Below are positions 18,568 through 27,245 of a DNA stretch of 64,000 nucleotides, piece after piece (the stretch's first letter is position 1; the number at the start of each line of letters is the position of its first letter). Origin of the DNA: Blastocatellia bacterium (lineage in GTDB: Bacteria; Acidobacteriota; Blastocatellia; UBA7656; JADIYM01). The stretch spans positions 1 through 64,000 of the forward strand of contig JAJTWZ010000014.1 in assembly GCA_021463145.1 (NCBI GenBank). The letters run 5' to 3'. The notes beneath the pieces were generated by a model. It ran no database searches, was not told the DNA's origin, and saw only the letters and a program-made list of their open reading frames with translations. The translations under genes and the position numbers were made by a program.

Positions 18568-18666
18568 CGGCCGGTTACATTGAGTTGAACTTCAAGTGGC
18601 CGCGGCGCTCGTCGCCGTAGTTTGCGCGTTTTCCCGCTGACCTGGCCATCCGGTTCGGATTTATCG

Positions 18667-19698
18667 ATGATCACTGCGACCAAGAAGCTCTCCACGCGAT
18701 ACAACGTTGCGAAGTTCATGGCGAAGGGTCTGTTGTCGACGCGGCATCCGCTGCTCGCTCACATCGTCCCGATGCGCCGCTGCAATCTCGCCTGCACCTA
18801 CTGCAACGAGTTCGACGACGTCTCCAAGCCCGTTCCGATCGAGGAGATGCTCGCCCGAATAGATCGCCTCGCCTATTTCGGCACGAGCATCGTGACGATA
18901 AGCGGAGGCGAACCGCTCATGCACCCGGAGCTCGACGCGATCATCGCGCGCATCAGGCACCACGGCATGATCTCGGGCCTCATTTCGAACGGCTACCTGA
19001 TGAGCCCGGCGCGAATAAAGAAGCTCAACGAAGCCGGGTTGCAGTACCTGCAGATCTCGATCGACAACGTCGTTCCGGACGAAGTCTCGAAGAAGAGCCT
19101 CAAGGTGCTCGACAAGAAGCTGCGCCACCTGCGCGATAACGCCGACTTCAACATCAACATCAACTCGGTGATCGGCGGCGGAATCAAGAATCCGGAGGAC
19201 GCGATCGTCATCGCGAAGCGGGCCGTGGAGCTGGGGTTCACGTCTTCGATGGGCATCATTCACGACGGCACGGGAACGCTTCAGGCGCTCAGCGAGCGCG
19301 AAATGGCGGTGTTCAACGAGCACAAGAAGCTCGGCAAGCGCGGATATACGCGGGTCAACCACTTCCAGGAGAACCTCGCGAACGGGAAGCCGAACAATTG
19401 GAAGTGCAGGGCCGGCGGGCGGTACATCTACGTCTGCGAGGACGGACTGGTGCATTACTGCTCTCAGCAGCGCGGATATCCGGCGATTCCGATCGCCGAG
19501 TACACGCTCGAGGACATCCGTCGCGAGTACTTCACGAAGAAGTCGTGCGCGCCGCTGTGCACCATCGCCTGCGTTCAGCAGGTGGCAGTGTTCGATTTCT
19601 GGCGAGACGAGCAGACGCTCGAGGGCATCGGGCATCCACCGCGTCCGCTCGGCGAAGAGAACGAGGACGTTATCGACGGCGTTACCGAGATGCCCTGA
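18667..19698 (+). CDS. Radical SAM protein with SPASM-like C-terminus
   Basis: A 343-aa radical SAM enzyme. The [4Fe-4S] motif is CNLACTYC (Cys39, Cys43, Cys46) and the SAM-binding SGGEP is at 79-83. Six further cysteines at 247, 257, 265, 294, 298 and 302 cluster in the C-terminal region, the layout of a SPASM or twitch domain holding auxiliary clusters. Such enzymes modify peptides or proteins or act in cofactor synthesis. No candidate precursor peptide gene lies beside it, except possibly the 61-aa gene downstream, which looks like a membrane protein. The ATG at 18667 is chosen over a TTG at 18622. Confidence 0.88.
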   Translation: MITATKKLSTRYNVAKFMAKGLLSTRHPLLAHIVPMRRCNLACTYCNEFDDVSKPVPIEEMLARIDRLAYFGTSIVTISGGEPLMHPELDAIIARIRHHGMISGLISNGYLMSPARIKKLNEAGLQYLQISIDNVVPDEVSKKSLKVLDKKLRHLRDNADFNININSVIGGGIKNPEDAIVIAKRAVELGFTSSMGIIHDGTGTLQALSEREMAVFNEHKKLGKRGYTRVNHFQENLANGKPNNWKCRAGGRYIYVCEDGLVHYCSQQRGYPAIPIAEYTLEDIRREYFTKKSCAPLCTIACVQQVAVFDFWRDEQTLEGIGHPPRPLGEENEDVIDGVTEMP

Positions 19699-19807
19699 TT
19701 ACGGCGGTTCAGTAGCGCACTCCCCGGTTGAACGCAGGCCAAGGTAGGCCAAAGCCTCGGACTCGGCCGCCGATGGACTTCCAGTCTGGTCGGTTGACGG
19801 AAAGACC

Positions 19808-19993
19808 ATGGGCTACGAGACAATGCACGGCTTCTGCCGGACTTGCGGGAGGGCGTCGGTCTTCCAGCGCGAGGCCGTCAATCACATCCTGCACCTTCTG
19901 ATCACATTGTTTCTCTGTGGCCTTTGGGCGCCAGTCTGGCTCGTCCTGGTGATCCTGAGACCGTCGTACAGGTGTACGAACTGCGGCCGATAG
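19808..19993 (+). CDS. 61-aa zinc-ribbon transmembrane protein
   Basis: A small protein with CRTC near the N-terminus (residues 10-13), a hydrophobic segment with HLLITLFLCGLWAPVWLVLV (about 29-48), and CTNCG at the C-terminus. The two CxxC pairs could meet on the cytoplasmic side if the hydrophobic segment forms a hairpin. Short proteins with NHILHLLITL-type segments are seen in many bacteria without known function. It lies 109 nt after the radical SAM gene. Confidence 0.6.
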   Translation: MGYETMHGFCRTCGRASVFQREAVNHILHLLITLFLCGLWAPVWLVLVILRPSYRCTNCGR

Positions 19994-20136
19994 GATGGAC
20001 TCGGCGAGGTCAGTGGAGTTCTCGAACGAATTCGCCCGCAATCAGGACCGAAGCGCGGAGGTCCGGAAACATCGGCTCGCGTTGCGGGCTCCGCTTTCGA
20101 ATCGGGCGAATCCCCCTGGAATTCCCGCCGATCCTT

Positions 20137-20961
20137 TCAACTTGCCTTGCCCGGAAAGCGGGCGTTCAGATTCGAGTACGGCAACGACTCCGACATCTTC
20201 GTAAACGCACCTTCTTCCGCGATTTCCACTGCCGCGGCGAGGAATCCGGTCATCGCGGCGGCAGTCAACGAACTGCCGACGCTGACGCGGCGAACACCGA
20301 GCTCCTCGAGCTCTGCGACCGTGAACGTTGCGCCAGGCGTCAGTACGTTCACCGGTTTCGGCGCCACGGCCCCGACGACGGCGGCGATATGATCGCGCGT
20401 GTAGATGCCGGGTGCGTAGAGGCAGTCGGCGCCAGCTTCCGCGAAGGCCGTTAACCGCCGGATTGTTTCGTCGAGGTCAGGACGCCCACTGATGAAACCT
20501 TCTGTCCGGGCGGTCAGAACTGCACCGGTGCCGCTTTCGTCGATCGCCTGACGCGCGGCGGCGATACGCTCGACCGCGAGGCCGAAGTCGAAGAGCGGAT
20601 TGGCCGAGTCGCCCGTGGAGTCTTCGATCGAGAGCCCGGCAATGCCGGTCGAGACGGCGGCGGCGACGTTCGCCGCGACGCCAGCGGGCTCGATCGCGTA
20701 GCCGCCCTCGAAGTCAGCATTGACCGGAATTTCGACGCTCGCCGCTATCGCGCGGAAATGGTCGAGGAGTTGGTCGAGCGAAATCTGTCCGTCGCGGCGT
20801 CCTATGGACCACGCGAAGCCGGCGCTCGTGGTTGCCAGCGCTTGAAAGCCGAGGTCGGCGAGGAGCCGGGCGCTGCCCGGATCCCAGGGATTCGGAATGA
20901 CGAAGCACCCGGACTGGTGGAGTGCGTGGAAGGCGCGGCAACGGTCGTTCGCTGGATTCAT
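20137..20961 (-). CDS. Isocitrate lyase/PEP mutase-family protein
   Basis: A 274-aa TIM-barrel enzyme of the PEP mutase/isocitrate lyase superfamily, which makes or breaks C-C or C-P bonds in 2-oxo acids. Visible motifs: IPNPWDPGSARLL, ATTSAGFAWSIGR, VNADFEGGY (metal-binding Asp), GLSIEDSTGD and TARTEGF. The catalytic Cys of isocitrate lyase (KKCGH) is absent, so it is more like oxaloacetate decarboxylase, carboxyphosphonoenolpyruvate mutase or 2-methylisocitrate lyase-like proteins. ATG at 20961; the frame upstream runs into a repeat element. Confidence 0.85.
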   Translation of the reverse strand: MNPANDRCRAFHALHQSGCFVIPNPWDPGSARLLADLGFQALATTSAGFAWSIGRRDGQISLDQLLDHFRAIAASVEIPVNADFEGGYAIEPAGVAANVAAAVSTGIAGLSIEDSTGDSANPLFDFGLAVERIAAARQAIDESGTGAVLTARTEGFISGRPDLDETIRRLTAFAEAGADCLYAPGIYTRDHIAAVVGAVAPKPVNVLTPGATFTVAELEELGVRRVSVGSSLTAAAMTGFLAAAVEIAEEGAFTKMSESLPYSNLNARFPGKAS

Positions 20962-21009
20962 GACGCGGAGGGTATCACGGCCGTCCATCCTCCCCGCGCG
21001 CAGCGCCCT

Positions 21010-21118
21010 GGAGTGCGGCGTGAAGCAACGCTTCGGTAGTTGCCCAATCGAACCTGTTGCGCGGCCTCGAGCGTCATCCTGTCCCCGCACTCGATGAGCG
21101 GCGCTTCACGCGGCGTCC
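21010..21118. repeat. 109-bp dispersed inverted-repeat element, copy 1
   Basis: It starts GGAGTGCGGCGTGAAGC and ends with the near-complement GCGCTTCACGCGGCGTCC, so it has terminal inverted repeats of about 22 bp with some mismatches. It shares its interior (AATCGAACC, GTTGCGCG, CCTC) with a second copy at 23508-23616. It lies just outside the prmC stop codon. MITE- or REP-like. Confidence 0.75.
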
Positions 21119-21119
21119 G

Positions 21120-21962
21120 CTACCAGACTTTCGCCACCATCACGCGCGGGATGCCAGCCGAGTCGTCGAGCCGCTCTATTACCCGCACCCCGGCGCCGGC
21201 CGCAATCCCGGCGAACGCATCCGCCTGCCCCATCCCGATCTCGCAGAAAACCATTCCGTCCGCGTGCAGCACTCGACCCACGCCGGCCAGAAAACGCCGG
21301 TACACTTCGAGTCCGTCCGGGCCGCCCGCAAGCGCCAGATGCGGGTCGTGGTCACGCACTTCGCGCTGCAATGCCTGAATTTCGTCATCAGGCACGTACG
21401 GCAGATTCGCCGTCACTATCGCGACCGGCCCGCCAATCGCCACAAGCAGGTCGGATTCTACGAACCGGACTTCGGAACCGTGTCGTGCCGCGTTTCTCCG
21501 CGCGACCCTGAGCGCGTCCCGCGAAACGTCGACCGCCGCGACTCGCGCTCCCGCGCACGCCCGCGCGAGCACGACCGGGATGCATCCCGAGCCCGTCCCC
21601 ACGTCCACGATCCAATCGCCGTCGCGACCCGCGGCGCGCCAGCGCGCGATGGCCGCATCGGCCAGGATCTCGGTCTCGTGACGCGGGATGAGCACGTCCG
21701 GCGTAACTTCGAAGTCCAGTCCGTGAAACTCCTGCACTCCGAGCAGGTGCTGCAGCGGTACGCCCGCCGCGCGCAGATCGACCAGATTTTCGAAGGCGGC
21801 AAGCTCCGGAACGCCGAGTTCGCGTTCCGGGGACGCGGCCGCGGCCGCAGCCGACAAGCCCGCAACGTGCTCCAGCAGCCAGAGCGCCGTCCTGCGTGGC
21901 GCTTCCACGCCCGCTACGGTCATGCGGCGCGCGGCCCGGGCGACGGCGGCGTCCACGCGCAC
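21120..21962 (-). CDS. prmC: Peptide chain release factor N5-glutamine methyltransferase
   Basis: A 280-aa PrmC/HemK, which methylates the Gln of the GGQ motif in release factors. An N-terminal helical domain is followed by QEFHGLDFEVTPDVLIPR(H)ET, SAM-binding VDVGTGSGCIPV, and the catalytic motif as NLPY (TANLPYVP) instead of the usual NPPY. GTG start. It begins 3 nt after the prfA stop, so the methylase and its substrate factor are in one operon. Confidence 0.95.
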   Translation of the reverse strand: MRVDAAVARAARRMTVAGVEAPRRTALWLLEHVAGLSAAAAAASPERELGVPELAAFENLVDLRAAGVPLQHLLGVQEFHGLDFEVTPDVLIPRHETEILADAAIARWRAAGRDGDWIVDVGTGSGCIPVVLARACAGARVAAVDVSRDALRVARRNAARHGSEVRFVESDLLVAIGGPVAIVTANLPYVPDDEIQALQREVRDHDPHLALAGGPDGLEVYRRFLAGVGRVLHADGMVFCEIGMGQADAFAGIAAGAGVRVIERLDDSAGIPRVMVAKVW

Positions 21963-21965
21963 GCC

Positions 21966-23036
21966 CTACGCCGCCTCGTTCTTGAGCTTCTCGGCCTGCT
22001 CGTGCGACACGAGCGCGTCCACGAGGTCGTCGACGTAACCTTCCATGAACTGATCGAGCTGATGCGACGTGTAGCCGATCCGATGATCCGAGACCCGGTT
22101 CTCCTTGAAGTTGTAAGTCCGGATCTTTTCGCTTCGGTCGCCCGACCCAACCTGCGACTTCCGTTCGGCAGAGATCTTGTCGTGCTGCTCCTGTTCGGCG
22201 AGGTCCAGCAGCCGGGCGCGCAGCACTCGCATCGCCTTTTCCCGATTCTTGATCTGCGACTTCTCGTCCTGGCAGCTCACGACGACGCCGGTTGGCAAAT
22301 GCGTGATCCGGATCGCCGAGTACGTCGTGTTCACCGACTGACCGCCCGGGCCGGACGAGCAGAATCGGTCGATACGCAGATCCTTTTCGGGTACGTCGAT
22401 CTCGACGTCTTCGGCCTCCGGCAGCACCGCCACCGTCGCGGCCGACGTGTGGATGCGGCCCTGGGTCTCGGTCGCCGGAACGCGTTGGACGCGGTGGACA
22501 CCCGACTCGTGCTTCATGCGCGAGTAGACGCCGTCGCCTTCGATCAGCAGGACGGCTTCCTTCAGGCCGCCGGCCGACGACTCGGATTCGTCGAGGATCT
22601 GCACCCTCCAGCGCTGCCGTTCCGCGAAGCGCACGTACATACGCATGAGCTCGGCCGCGAATAGCGTCGCCTCGTCGCCGCCAGTGCCGGCGCGGATCTC
22701 GACGAGCACGTTCTTGTCGTCGTTCGGATCCTTGGGGACGAGGAGGATCTTGAGATCTGCCTCGAGCGCGGGCTCGCGCGTCTCGAGGTCGTCGAGCTCG
22801 GCTCGGGCCATCTCGCGCATCTCTTCGTCGGCCGATTCCGCGAGGAGTTCACGCGTCTCGACGATGGCGTCGCGAACGGATCGGTACTCGCGGTACTTGA
22901 GGACGATCTTCTCGAGGTCGCGCTGCTGCTTGGCGATCTTCTGGTACGACTTCTGGTCGGCCATAAGCTCGGGTGAGCCGAGCTCGGCGGTCAGTTCCTC
23001 GTAGGTCCTTTCGATGGCATCAAGTCTGTCGAACAT
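21966..23036 (-). CDS. prfA: Peptide chain release factor 1
   Basis: A 356-aa RF1, which reads UAA and UAG and triggers peptidyl-tRNA hydrolysis. The tripeptide anticodon PAT is in [13 protein letters not shown] and the catalytic GGQ in [12 protein letters not shown]. Length is normal. Followed directly by prmC. It lies 160 nt beyond rpmE with a hairpin between. Confidence 0.98.
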   Translation of the reverse strand: MFDRLDAIERTYEELTAELGSPELMADQKSYQKIAKQQRDLEKIVLKYREYRSVRDAIVETRELLAESADEEMREMARAELDDLETREPALEADLKILLVPKDPNDDKNVLVEIRAGTGGDEATLFAAELMRMYVRFAERQRWRVQILDESESSAGGLKEAVLLIEGDGVYSRMKHESGVHRVQRVPATETQGRIHTSAATVAVLPEAEDVEIDVPEKDLRIDRFCSSGPGGQSVNTTYSAIRITHLPTGVVVSCQDEKSQIKNREKAMRVLRARLLDLAEQEQHDKISAERKSQVGSGDRSEKIRTYNFKENRVSDHRIGYTSHQLDQFMEGYVDDLVDALVSHEQAEKLKNEAA

Positions 23037-23135
23037 CCTGGCGTGCTCCGGTGGAGAGGAGAACCCGGTCGCCGTCGCTCCCGGCTCCGATGCTGAATGG
23101 GGCGGCGGTCCCGGGCCGCGCGTCCCTTGACGCGA

Positions 23136-23180
23136 GAAAGCCCAAGGCCCGCTTCGATGGGAAGCGATCCTTGGGCTTTC
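23136..23180 (-). terminator. Strong hairpin between rpmE and prfA
   Basis: On the minus strand a perfect 12-bp stem, GAAAGCCCAAGG with CCTTGGGCTTTC (23180-23169 and 23147-23136), encloses a second 6-bp stem (CGCTTC/GAAGCG). It starts 17 nt after the rpmE stop. There is no long U-run, so it may be a partial terminator or processing site allowing some read-through to prfA-prmC. Confidence 0.65.
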
Positions 23181-23196
23181 GTTGGGGCCGGGTGCG

Positions 23197-23409
23197 CTAG
23201 ACGTCGGCTGACTTGCGCTTGTACTTCTTGTTGAAACGGTCGACGCGGCCAGCGGTGTCGACGAGCTTCTGCTTGCCCGTGTAGAACGGATGGCACACCG
23301 AGCAGATGTCTACGTGGATCTCGCTCTTGGTCGCCCGCGTGGTGAAGCGGTCACCGCACGCGCAGATGACGGTCGCTTCCTGGTACTCCGGATGAATTCC
23401 TGATTTCAC
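23197..23409 (-). CDS. rpmE: Ribosomal protein bL31 (zinc-binding type)
   Basis: A 70-aa bL31. It starts [19 protein letters not shown] (GTG start) and keeps the zinc cysteines in CACG and [12 protein letters not shown], so it is the C+ form. A strong AGGAGGAG precedes the GTG at 23409, which settles the start against a longer open frame. First gene before prfA-prmC. Confidence 0.97.
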   Translation of the reverse strand: MKSGIHPEYQEATVICACGDRFTTRATKSEIHVDICSVCHPFYTGKQKLVDTAGRVDRFNKKYKRKSADV

Positions 23410-23507
23410 TGTCGCTGCTCCTCCTGGTCGCGTCTCAATCGCGCGACGAACGGGGCATAGTAGCCGCCGGCGCCGATCGCTGTCAAACCCGGCGAAGGGC
23501 GTCGTGG

Positions 23508-23616
23508 GGGTGCGGCGTGAAGCGACGCTTTGGTTGTTGCTGAATCGAACCGGTTGCGCGACCTCCGGCGTCTCCCCCTCCCCGCTCACTCAAAGCGGCG
23601 CTTCACGCCGCACTCC
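23508..23616. repeat. 109-bp dispersed inverted-repeat element, copy 2
   Basis: The left end GGGTGCGGCGTGAAGCGAC and right end GCGCTTCACGCCGCACTCC are inverted repeats of about 25 bp with one mismatch and one gap. The interior matches copy 1 at 21010-21118. It sits in the spacer upstream of rpmE. Confidence 0.8.
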
Positions 23617-23685
23617 AAGGCGCTTCGCGCGATCTGGCGTCGCGGCCGGCTGCGATTACAACGCGATACATTCGAAACCGCCATC

Positions 23686-23780
23686 TGCGCGACCTACGGC
23701 GTCTCCCCCTCCCCGCACCCTCAAAGCGGCGCTTCACGCCGCACTCCAAGGCGCTTCGCGCCGCACTCCAAGGCGCTTCG
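23686..23780. repeat. Partial third copy of the inverted-repeat element
   Basis: The interior and right end of copy 2 recur 131 bp later (TGCGCGACCTACGGCGTC to the GCCGCACTCC end) without the left terminal repeat. The last 20 bp (CCGCACTCCAAGGCGCTTCG) is then duplicated again at 23761-23780. This looks like local duplication and decay. Confidence 0.75.
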
Positions 23781-23875
23781 TGTCGCGACCGGACATGGCA
23801 ACCGCGACGGCTTCCGCCCCGGCCTCGTGTCACGTCGATCCTGAAATTGCTGTCAATCCCGTCCTCTCTCCTCTT

Positions 23876-25144
23876 ATGCTCCAGCGAATGGAACGGCTGG
23901 AAGTACTGCGATGCGAAGGCTGCGGCGCCCCGGTGCCGATTGGCACGGGCAAAGACGTTCATTGCCAGTATTGCGGCGTCGAGTTCCCGGTGCCGGACGC
24001 TTACGCGCAAATGCGCCAGGCGGAGATTCAGCGCGATGCGGGCCGCACCCAGGCCCACGCGCTTTTCCGGACTCTCTCGAGACCTCCGGGCGCGATCGCG
24101 CGGGCGTGGGGCTCGGTCTCGACCGGTTGCATCTGGCTGGTCCTCTGGCCACTGGCCTTTGTAGTCGACGCCCTGCTGATCGTGAAGGGCTTGGAAATAG
24201 TCAGCCGGAACATCGGCGTTACCCTCTACGAAGTCTGGTCCAACACACAGATTTTTACAGGTGTCGGCGCGGCAATGTACGTCACGCTAGGCGTCCCTGC
24301 TGTGTTCGGCATATACGGCAACAGGCGAACCAGGAGCAGACAGCAGTTGCAGGCCGCGCTGGCCGCACTGCCGCCCGACCGCGCGGGTGGCCCGGCCCGG
24401 TGCCGGTCGTGCTCGGCGCCTCTCGATTTTCCGGATGGCGCGACGGGCGTCGCCTGTCTCTACTGCAGCGCCGACAACCTGCTTACGATGCCGGAGGCCT
24501 GGGTGTCCAGGCTGCGCTCGTCGGCGTCGCATCTTGTGACGACCGTCGAAGAGGTCGCGCTGCAGGATCGCCACGTACGGTCGAAGGAGCGGCGAAGCCT
24601 GGCCTGGCAACTTGGGTGGCTCGCGATCTTCATTCCCGTGCTTGCGGGGTTCGGATTCGTCATCGATCGCGACACGTCGACGTTTCCCCCGCCCTGGAAG
24701 GTAGCGATCGCGGGTGACCGGACTATGATCCCGGCAATCAGGAAGGACACGGCGAAGTGGGACACCTACATTCCGCCCGACTGGTCCTCGAGAGCCGGCC
24801 TCACGTTTTTTGCGTTCGATAAATCGGAAAGGAATACGACCGCGAAAGGCACGGTGTATTTCACGCGGAGTTACCTGGTGCCGCTGCGCCGCGGAGAGAC
24901 CCTCGAGTTGACCGCCGGCGATTTTCCGGACGAGGCTCGGGCGCTCGGTTTCACGTTCCGGACTCAGGCGAGTGCCGTATTCGGCGACGCCTGGCATCAG
25001 GAAGGCGAGGACGTGTACCTCTATCCGGACAGGACCGCGTCCTACGTCGCGCCCCGCAGCGCGTGGTACCGCGTCGACATCCTGCTCGTCGACGACATTC
25101 CTCCCGGAAGGCAGTTCCGGGTGGGATGGAAAGTGGCGAGTTGA
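23876..25144 (+). CDS. Membrane protein with two zinc ribbons and an extracytoplasmic domain
   Basis: A 422-aa protein of unknown function. Zinc ribbon 1 has CEGC and CQYC (about 13-35). Two hydrophobic segments follow (about 85-105 and 125-147). Zinc ribbon 2 has CRSC and CLYC (about 178-205). A third transmembrane segment (LGWLAIFIPVLAGFGFVID, about 245-264) leads into a C-terminal region of about 155 residues with many Trp, Tyr and Asp, probably outside the cytoplasm. The frame is open upstream through the repeats, but the ATG at 23876 starts just before the first ribbon. Converges on the epimerase gene with 4 bp between stops. Confidence 0.75.
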   Translation: MLQRMERLEVLRCEGCGAPVPIGTGKDVHCQYCGVEFPVPDAYAQMRQAEIQRDAGRTQAHALFRTLSRPPGAIARAWGSVSTGCIWLVLWPLAFVVDALLIVKGLEIVSRNIGVTLYEVWSNTQIFTGVGAAMYVTLGVPAVFGIYGNRRTRSRQQLQAALAALPPDRAGGPARCRSCSAPLDFPDGATGVACLYCSADNLLTMPEAWVSRLRSSASHLVTTVEEVALQDRHVRSKERRSLAWQLGWLAIFIPVLAGFGFVIDRDTSTFPPPWKVAIAGDRTMIPAIRKDTAKWDTYIPPDWSSRAGLTFFAFDKSERNTTAKGTVYFTRSYLVPLRRGETLELTAGDFPDEARALGFTFRTQASAVFGDAWHQEGEDVYLYPDRTASYVAPRSAWYRVDILLVDDIPPGRQFRVGWKVAS

Positions 25145-25148
25145 CTCG

Positions 25149-26063
25149 TCAACTTTCCAGGTACTTCCGCAAACCAGTCTCGAGCGACATGAAGTCCCGG
25201 CCGAAGATGCGCCGGGCCGGGCCGATGTCGACAATGGCCTCCTGAAGGATGAAGTCGACGGCCGCGGGCGAAAGCGGCGGCCGGGGCAACAAGGCGAGCG
25301 GCGCGACGGCCAGTTTCACGAGCCACCTCGGCTGGTGAATGAGCCGTCGGCGCGTGCCCATCACCCTCTGCACGGTCTCGAGGATCTCGTCCATCGTGAG
25401 TTCTTCCGGGCCTCCCAGTCCGATAGTCTCGTTTATCGCCGCGTCGAGCAGCACGGAATCCGCCGCGGCGTCGGCCACGTCCCAGATCGCGACCGGCTGC
25501 ACTTTGTTCTTCCCGTCGCCAATCACCGGTACGACCGGAAGAAGCCGGATGAACGCCACGAACCGGTTGAGGCTGTGATCTTCCGGACCGTAAACCCACG
25601 ACGGCCTCAGTATGGTCCATTCGCACCCCGACTCGCGCACCGCGCGTTCGGCGACGACTTTCGCGCGGAACCACGGCTCTGGCCTGTCCTCTGAAGTTCC
25701 CGCGCCACTCAGGTAGACGATGCGGCGGACGGCGGACCTACGGCAGGCCGCGGCCAGGCGCCGAGTGCCCCCGGCGTCGATTTCGAGGTACGTGTGCCCC
25801 TTCGACGGGTTCTCGACAGGGTGATTCGGAAACTGGACGCAATGAACGGCGACGTCGACGCCCTCTGTCGCGCAAGCGAGCGAGGCTTCGTCACGCACGT
25901 CGCCGGCGACGAACGACACGCGCGGATCGCCGTGCGACTTTCCGCTCGCATCTCGGGTCATGCACCGGATCAGCGTGCCGTCGCCCAATCCTGGACGGCG
26001 GAGGATGGCGTCACGGATGTGTCCGCCGATGAAGCCCGTGCCACCGGTTATGAGGATGCGCAT
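25149..26063 (-). CDS. NAD(P)-binding epimerase/NDUFA9-like SDR protein
   Basis: A 304-aa extended/atypical short-chain dehydrogenase. The Rossmann motif GGTGFIGGH is at the N-terminus (MRILITGGTGFIGG). The usual YxxxK catalytic pair is not evident; instead WFRAKVVAERAVRESGCEWTI and RPSWVYGPED match the atypical NDUFA9/YwnB-like group. It may bind NAD(P) in a regulatory or quinone-related role. ATG at 26063. It follows the alpha/beta hydrolase gene by 14 nt in the same operon. Confidence 0.85.
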   Translation of the reverse strand: MRILITGGTGFIGGHIRDAILRRPGLGDGTLIRCMTRDASGKSHGDPRVSFVAGDVRDEASLACATEGVDVAVHCVQFPNHPVENPSKGHTYLEIDAGGTRRLAAACRRSAVRRIVYLSGAGTSEDRPEPWFRAKVVAERAVRESGCEWTILRPSWVYGPEDHSLNRFVAFIRLLPVVPVIGDGKNKVQPVAIWDVADAAADSVLLDAAINETIGLGGPEELTMDEILETVQRVMGTRRRLIHQPRWLVKLAVAPLALLPRPPLSPAAVDFILQEAIVDIGPARRIFGRDFMSLETGLRKYLES

Positions 26064-26077
26064 GACTCCGCCGGGCC

Positions 26078-27103
26078 TCAGGCCTCCGCGAGATGACGGT
26101 GCAGGTACTTCGTGATCAGGTAGCCGAGCTGGAATTTGAACGGGAACCTGCCGCTCGTGTAATGCCCGCACCTAAGGGTCGCGCGGTCGACCGGAATCTC
26201 GTGGTGACGGAACTCGGCGAACGCACGCTCCGAGAGGTGCGGCAGAAACGTCAGGTCGTATCGCGCCGTTATCATGAGTCGCGGACGGTGCGGCCGTTCG
26301 TGTTTCAGCCGATGTATGAAAGCGTTCGGGCTGATCGGCATCCACGCATCGCGAAGTGTCTCGAGGTCGATGCGCTGCTCGATACCGGCGCGGACGTGCC
26401 TGGTCGAGATTCCGGTCCAGACTACGTCTGCAAAGAAGCTCGACACGTGGTTGAAGACGCCGACGCGCAGTCGCGGCTCGTGCACGTAGGCGAGGAAGGC
26501 GATACAGGATCCAATGGACGTGCCGGTGATCCCAATCTGCGTGTAACCCCGGCGCTCGAGCCAGTCCACACAACGCCGAACGTCCATTACGGCCTGCCTG
26601 CAGGCCTGCAGCGTCCGCCCGACGTTTCCGCTGACCATGTAATCGGCGCGCTGGAGCTCTTCAGGCATCCGAACGTCGTGATAAGGCAACGAGAGCCGCA
26701 GCGCCGAGATGCCGAATCGCGCGAAGATCTGTCCGAGCGCGACGTGGCTCTCGGAATCGGCGTTCCATTGCGGCAACACGATCACCGCCTTCTTCGACGG
26801 CCGCCGTGACGGAATGTAGCGGGCCGTGACGGTGTTGTTAACTTCCCAGCGCGTCGACAGGGCGCTCGAAAACCGGAGGCGCTCGCCGTCGAATTCGGCG
26901 TCCTCGAGCGCAGGCGTCGCGAAATAGGCGTCGCTGTCCTCGAGGGCGCGTGCGACGAAACGTGAAACGCGGGCGTCTTCCGTCTCGCCAGGAATCGGGG
27001 CGAGGTCGAGAAACTCCGCGCCCCACTCGAAGGGACGGACGACGCGATTCGTGTCGACGGACGAGAGGTAACGTTCGCGGCGGTGGATGAACTTTCCGAG
27101 CAT
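26078..27103 (-). CDS. Alpha/beta hydrolase-fold protein
   Basis: A 341-aa protein with the nucleophile elbow GTSIGS (Ser in GITGTSIGSCIAF), a likely catalytic Asp in ARYDLTFLP and a His in RCGHYTSGRFPF. A long N-terminal region (about 1-100) precedes the fold. No signal peptide, so cytosolic. It may be an esterase or acyl-transfer enzyme; substrate unknown. It is the first gene of a pair with the epimerase-like gene. Confidence 0.8.
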   Translation of the reverse strand: MLGKFIHRRERYLSSVDTNRVVRPFEWGAEFLDLAPIPGETEDARVSRFVARALEDSDAYFATPALEDAEFDGERLRFSSALSTRWEVNNTVTARYIPSRRPSKKAVIVLPQWNADSESHVALGQIFARFGISALRLSLPYHDVRMPEELQRADYMVSGNVGRTLQACRQAVMDVRRCVDWLERRGYTQIGITGTSIGSCIAFLAYVHEPRLRVGVFNHVSSFFADVVWTGISTRHVRAGIEQRIDLETLRDAWMPISPNAFIHRLKHERPHRPRLMITARYDLTFLPHLSERAFAEFRHHEIPVDRATLRCGHYTSGRFPFKFQLGYLITKYLHRHLAEA

Positions 27104-27245
27104 TGCGCGAGAGATTGTAGCAAAGGCGACCGGACGAGTGTCCCGGCCGCCGGTTCGGCCAACCTGGTTTTGATTCGGACCACTTCATGGGCGTATTCTC
27201 TTCTCCTCTGCCCCACGATCCTGGCCCCCAGACCGGGACGTCACC

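Noticed and set aside
20137-20961. Isocitrate lyase
   Set aside because: The catalytic KKCGH motif is missing and the protein is much shorter than true isocitrate lyases.
21966-23036. Release factor 2
   Set aside because: The recognition tripeptide is PAT (RF1), not SPF, and there is no frameshift site.
23410-23875. N-terminal extension of the two-zinc-ribbon protein through the repeats
   Set aside because: The frame is open only because the repeat units are GC-rich; the conserved part begins at the ATG at 23876.
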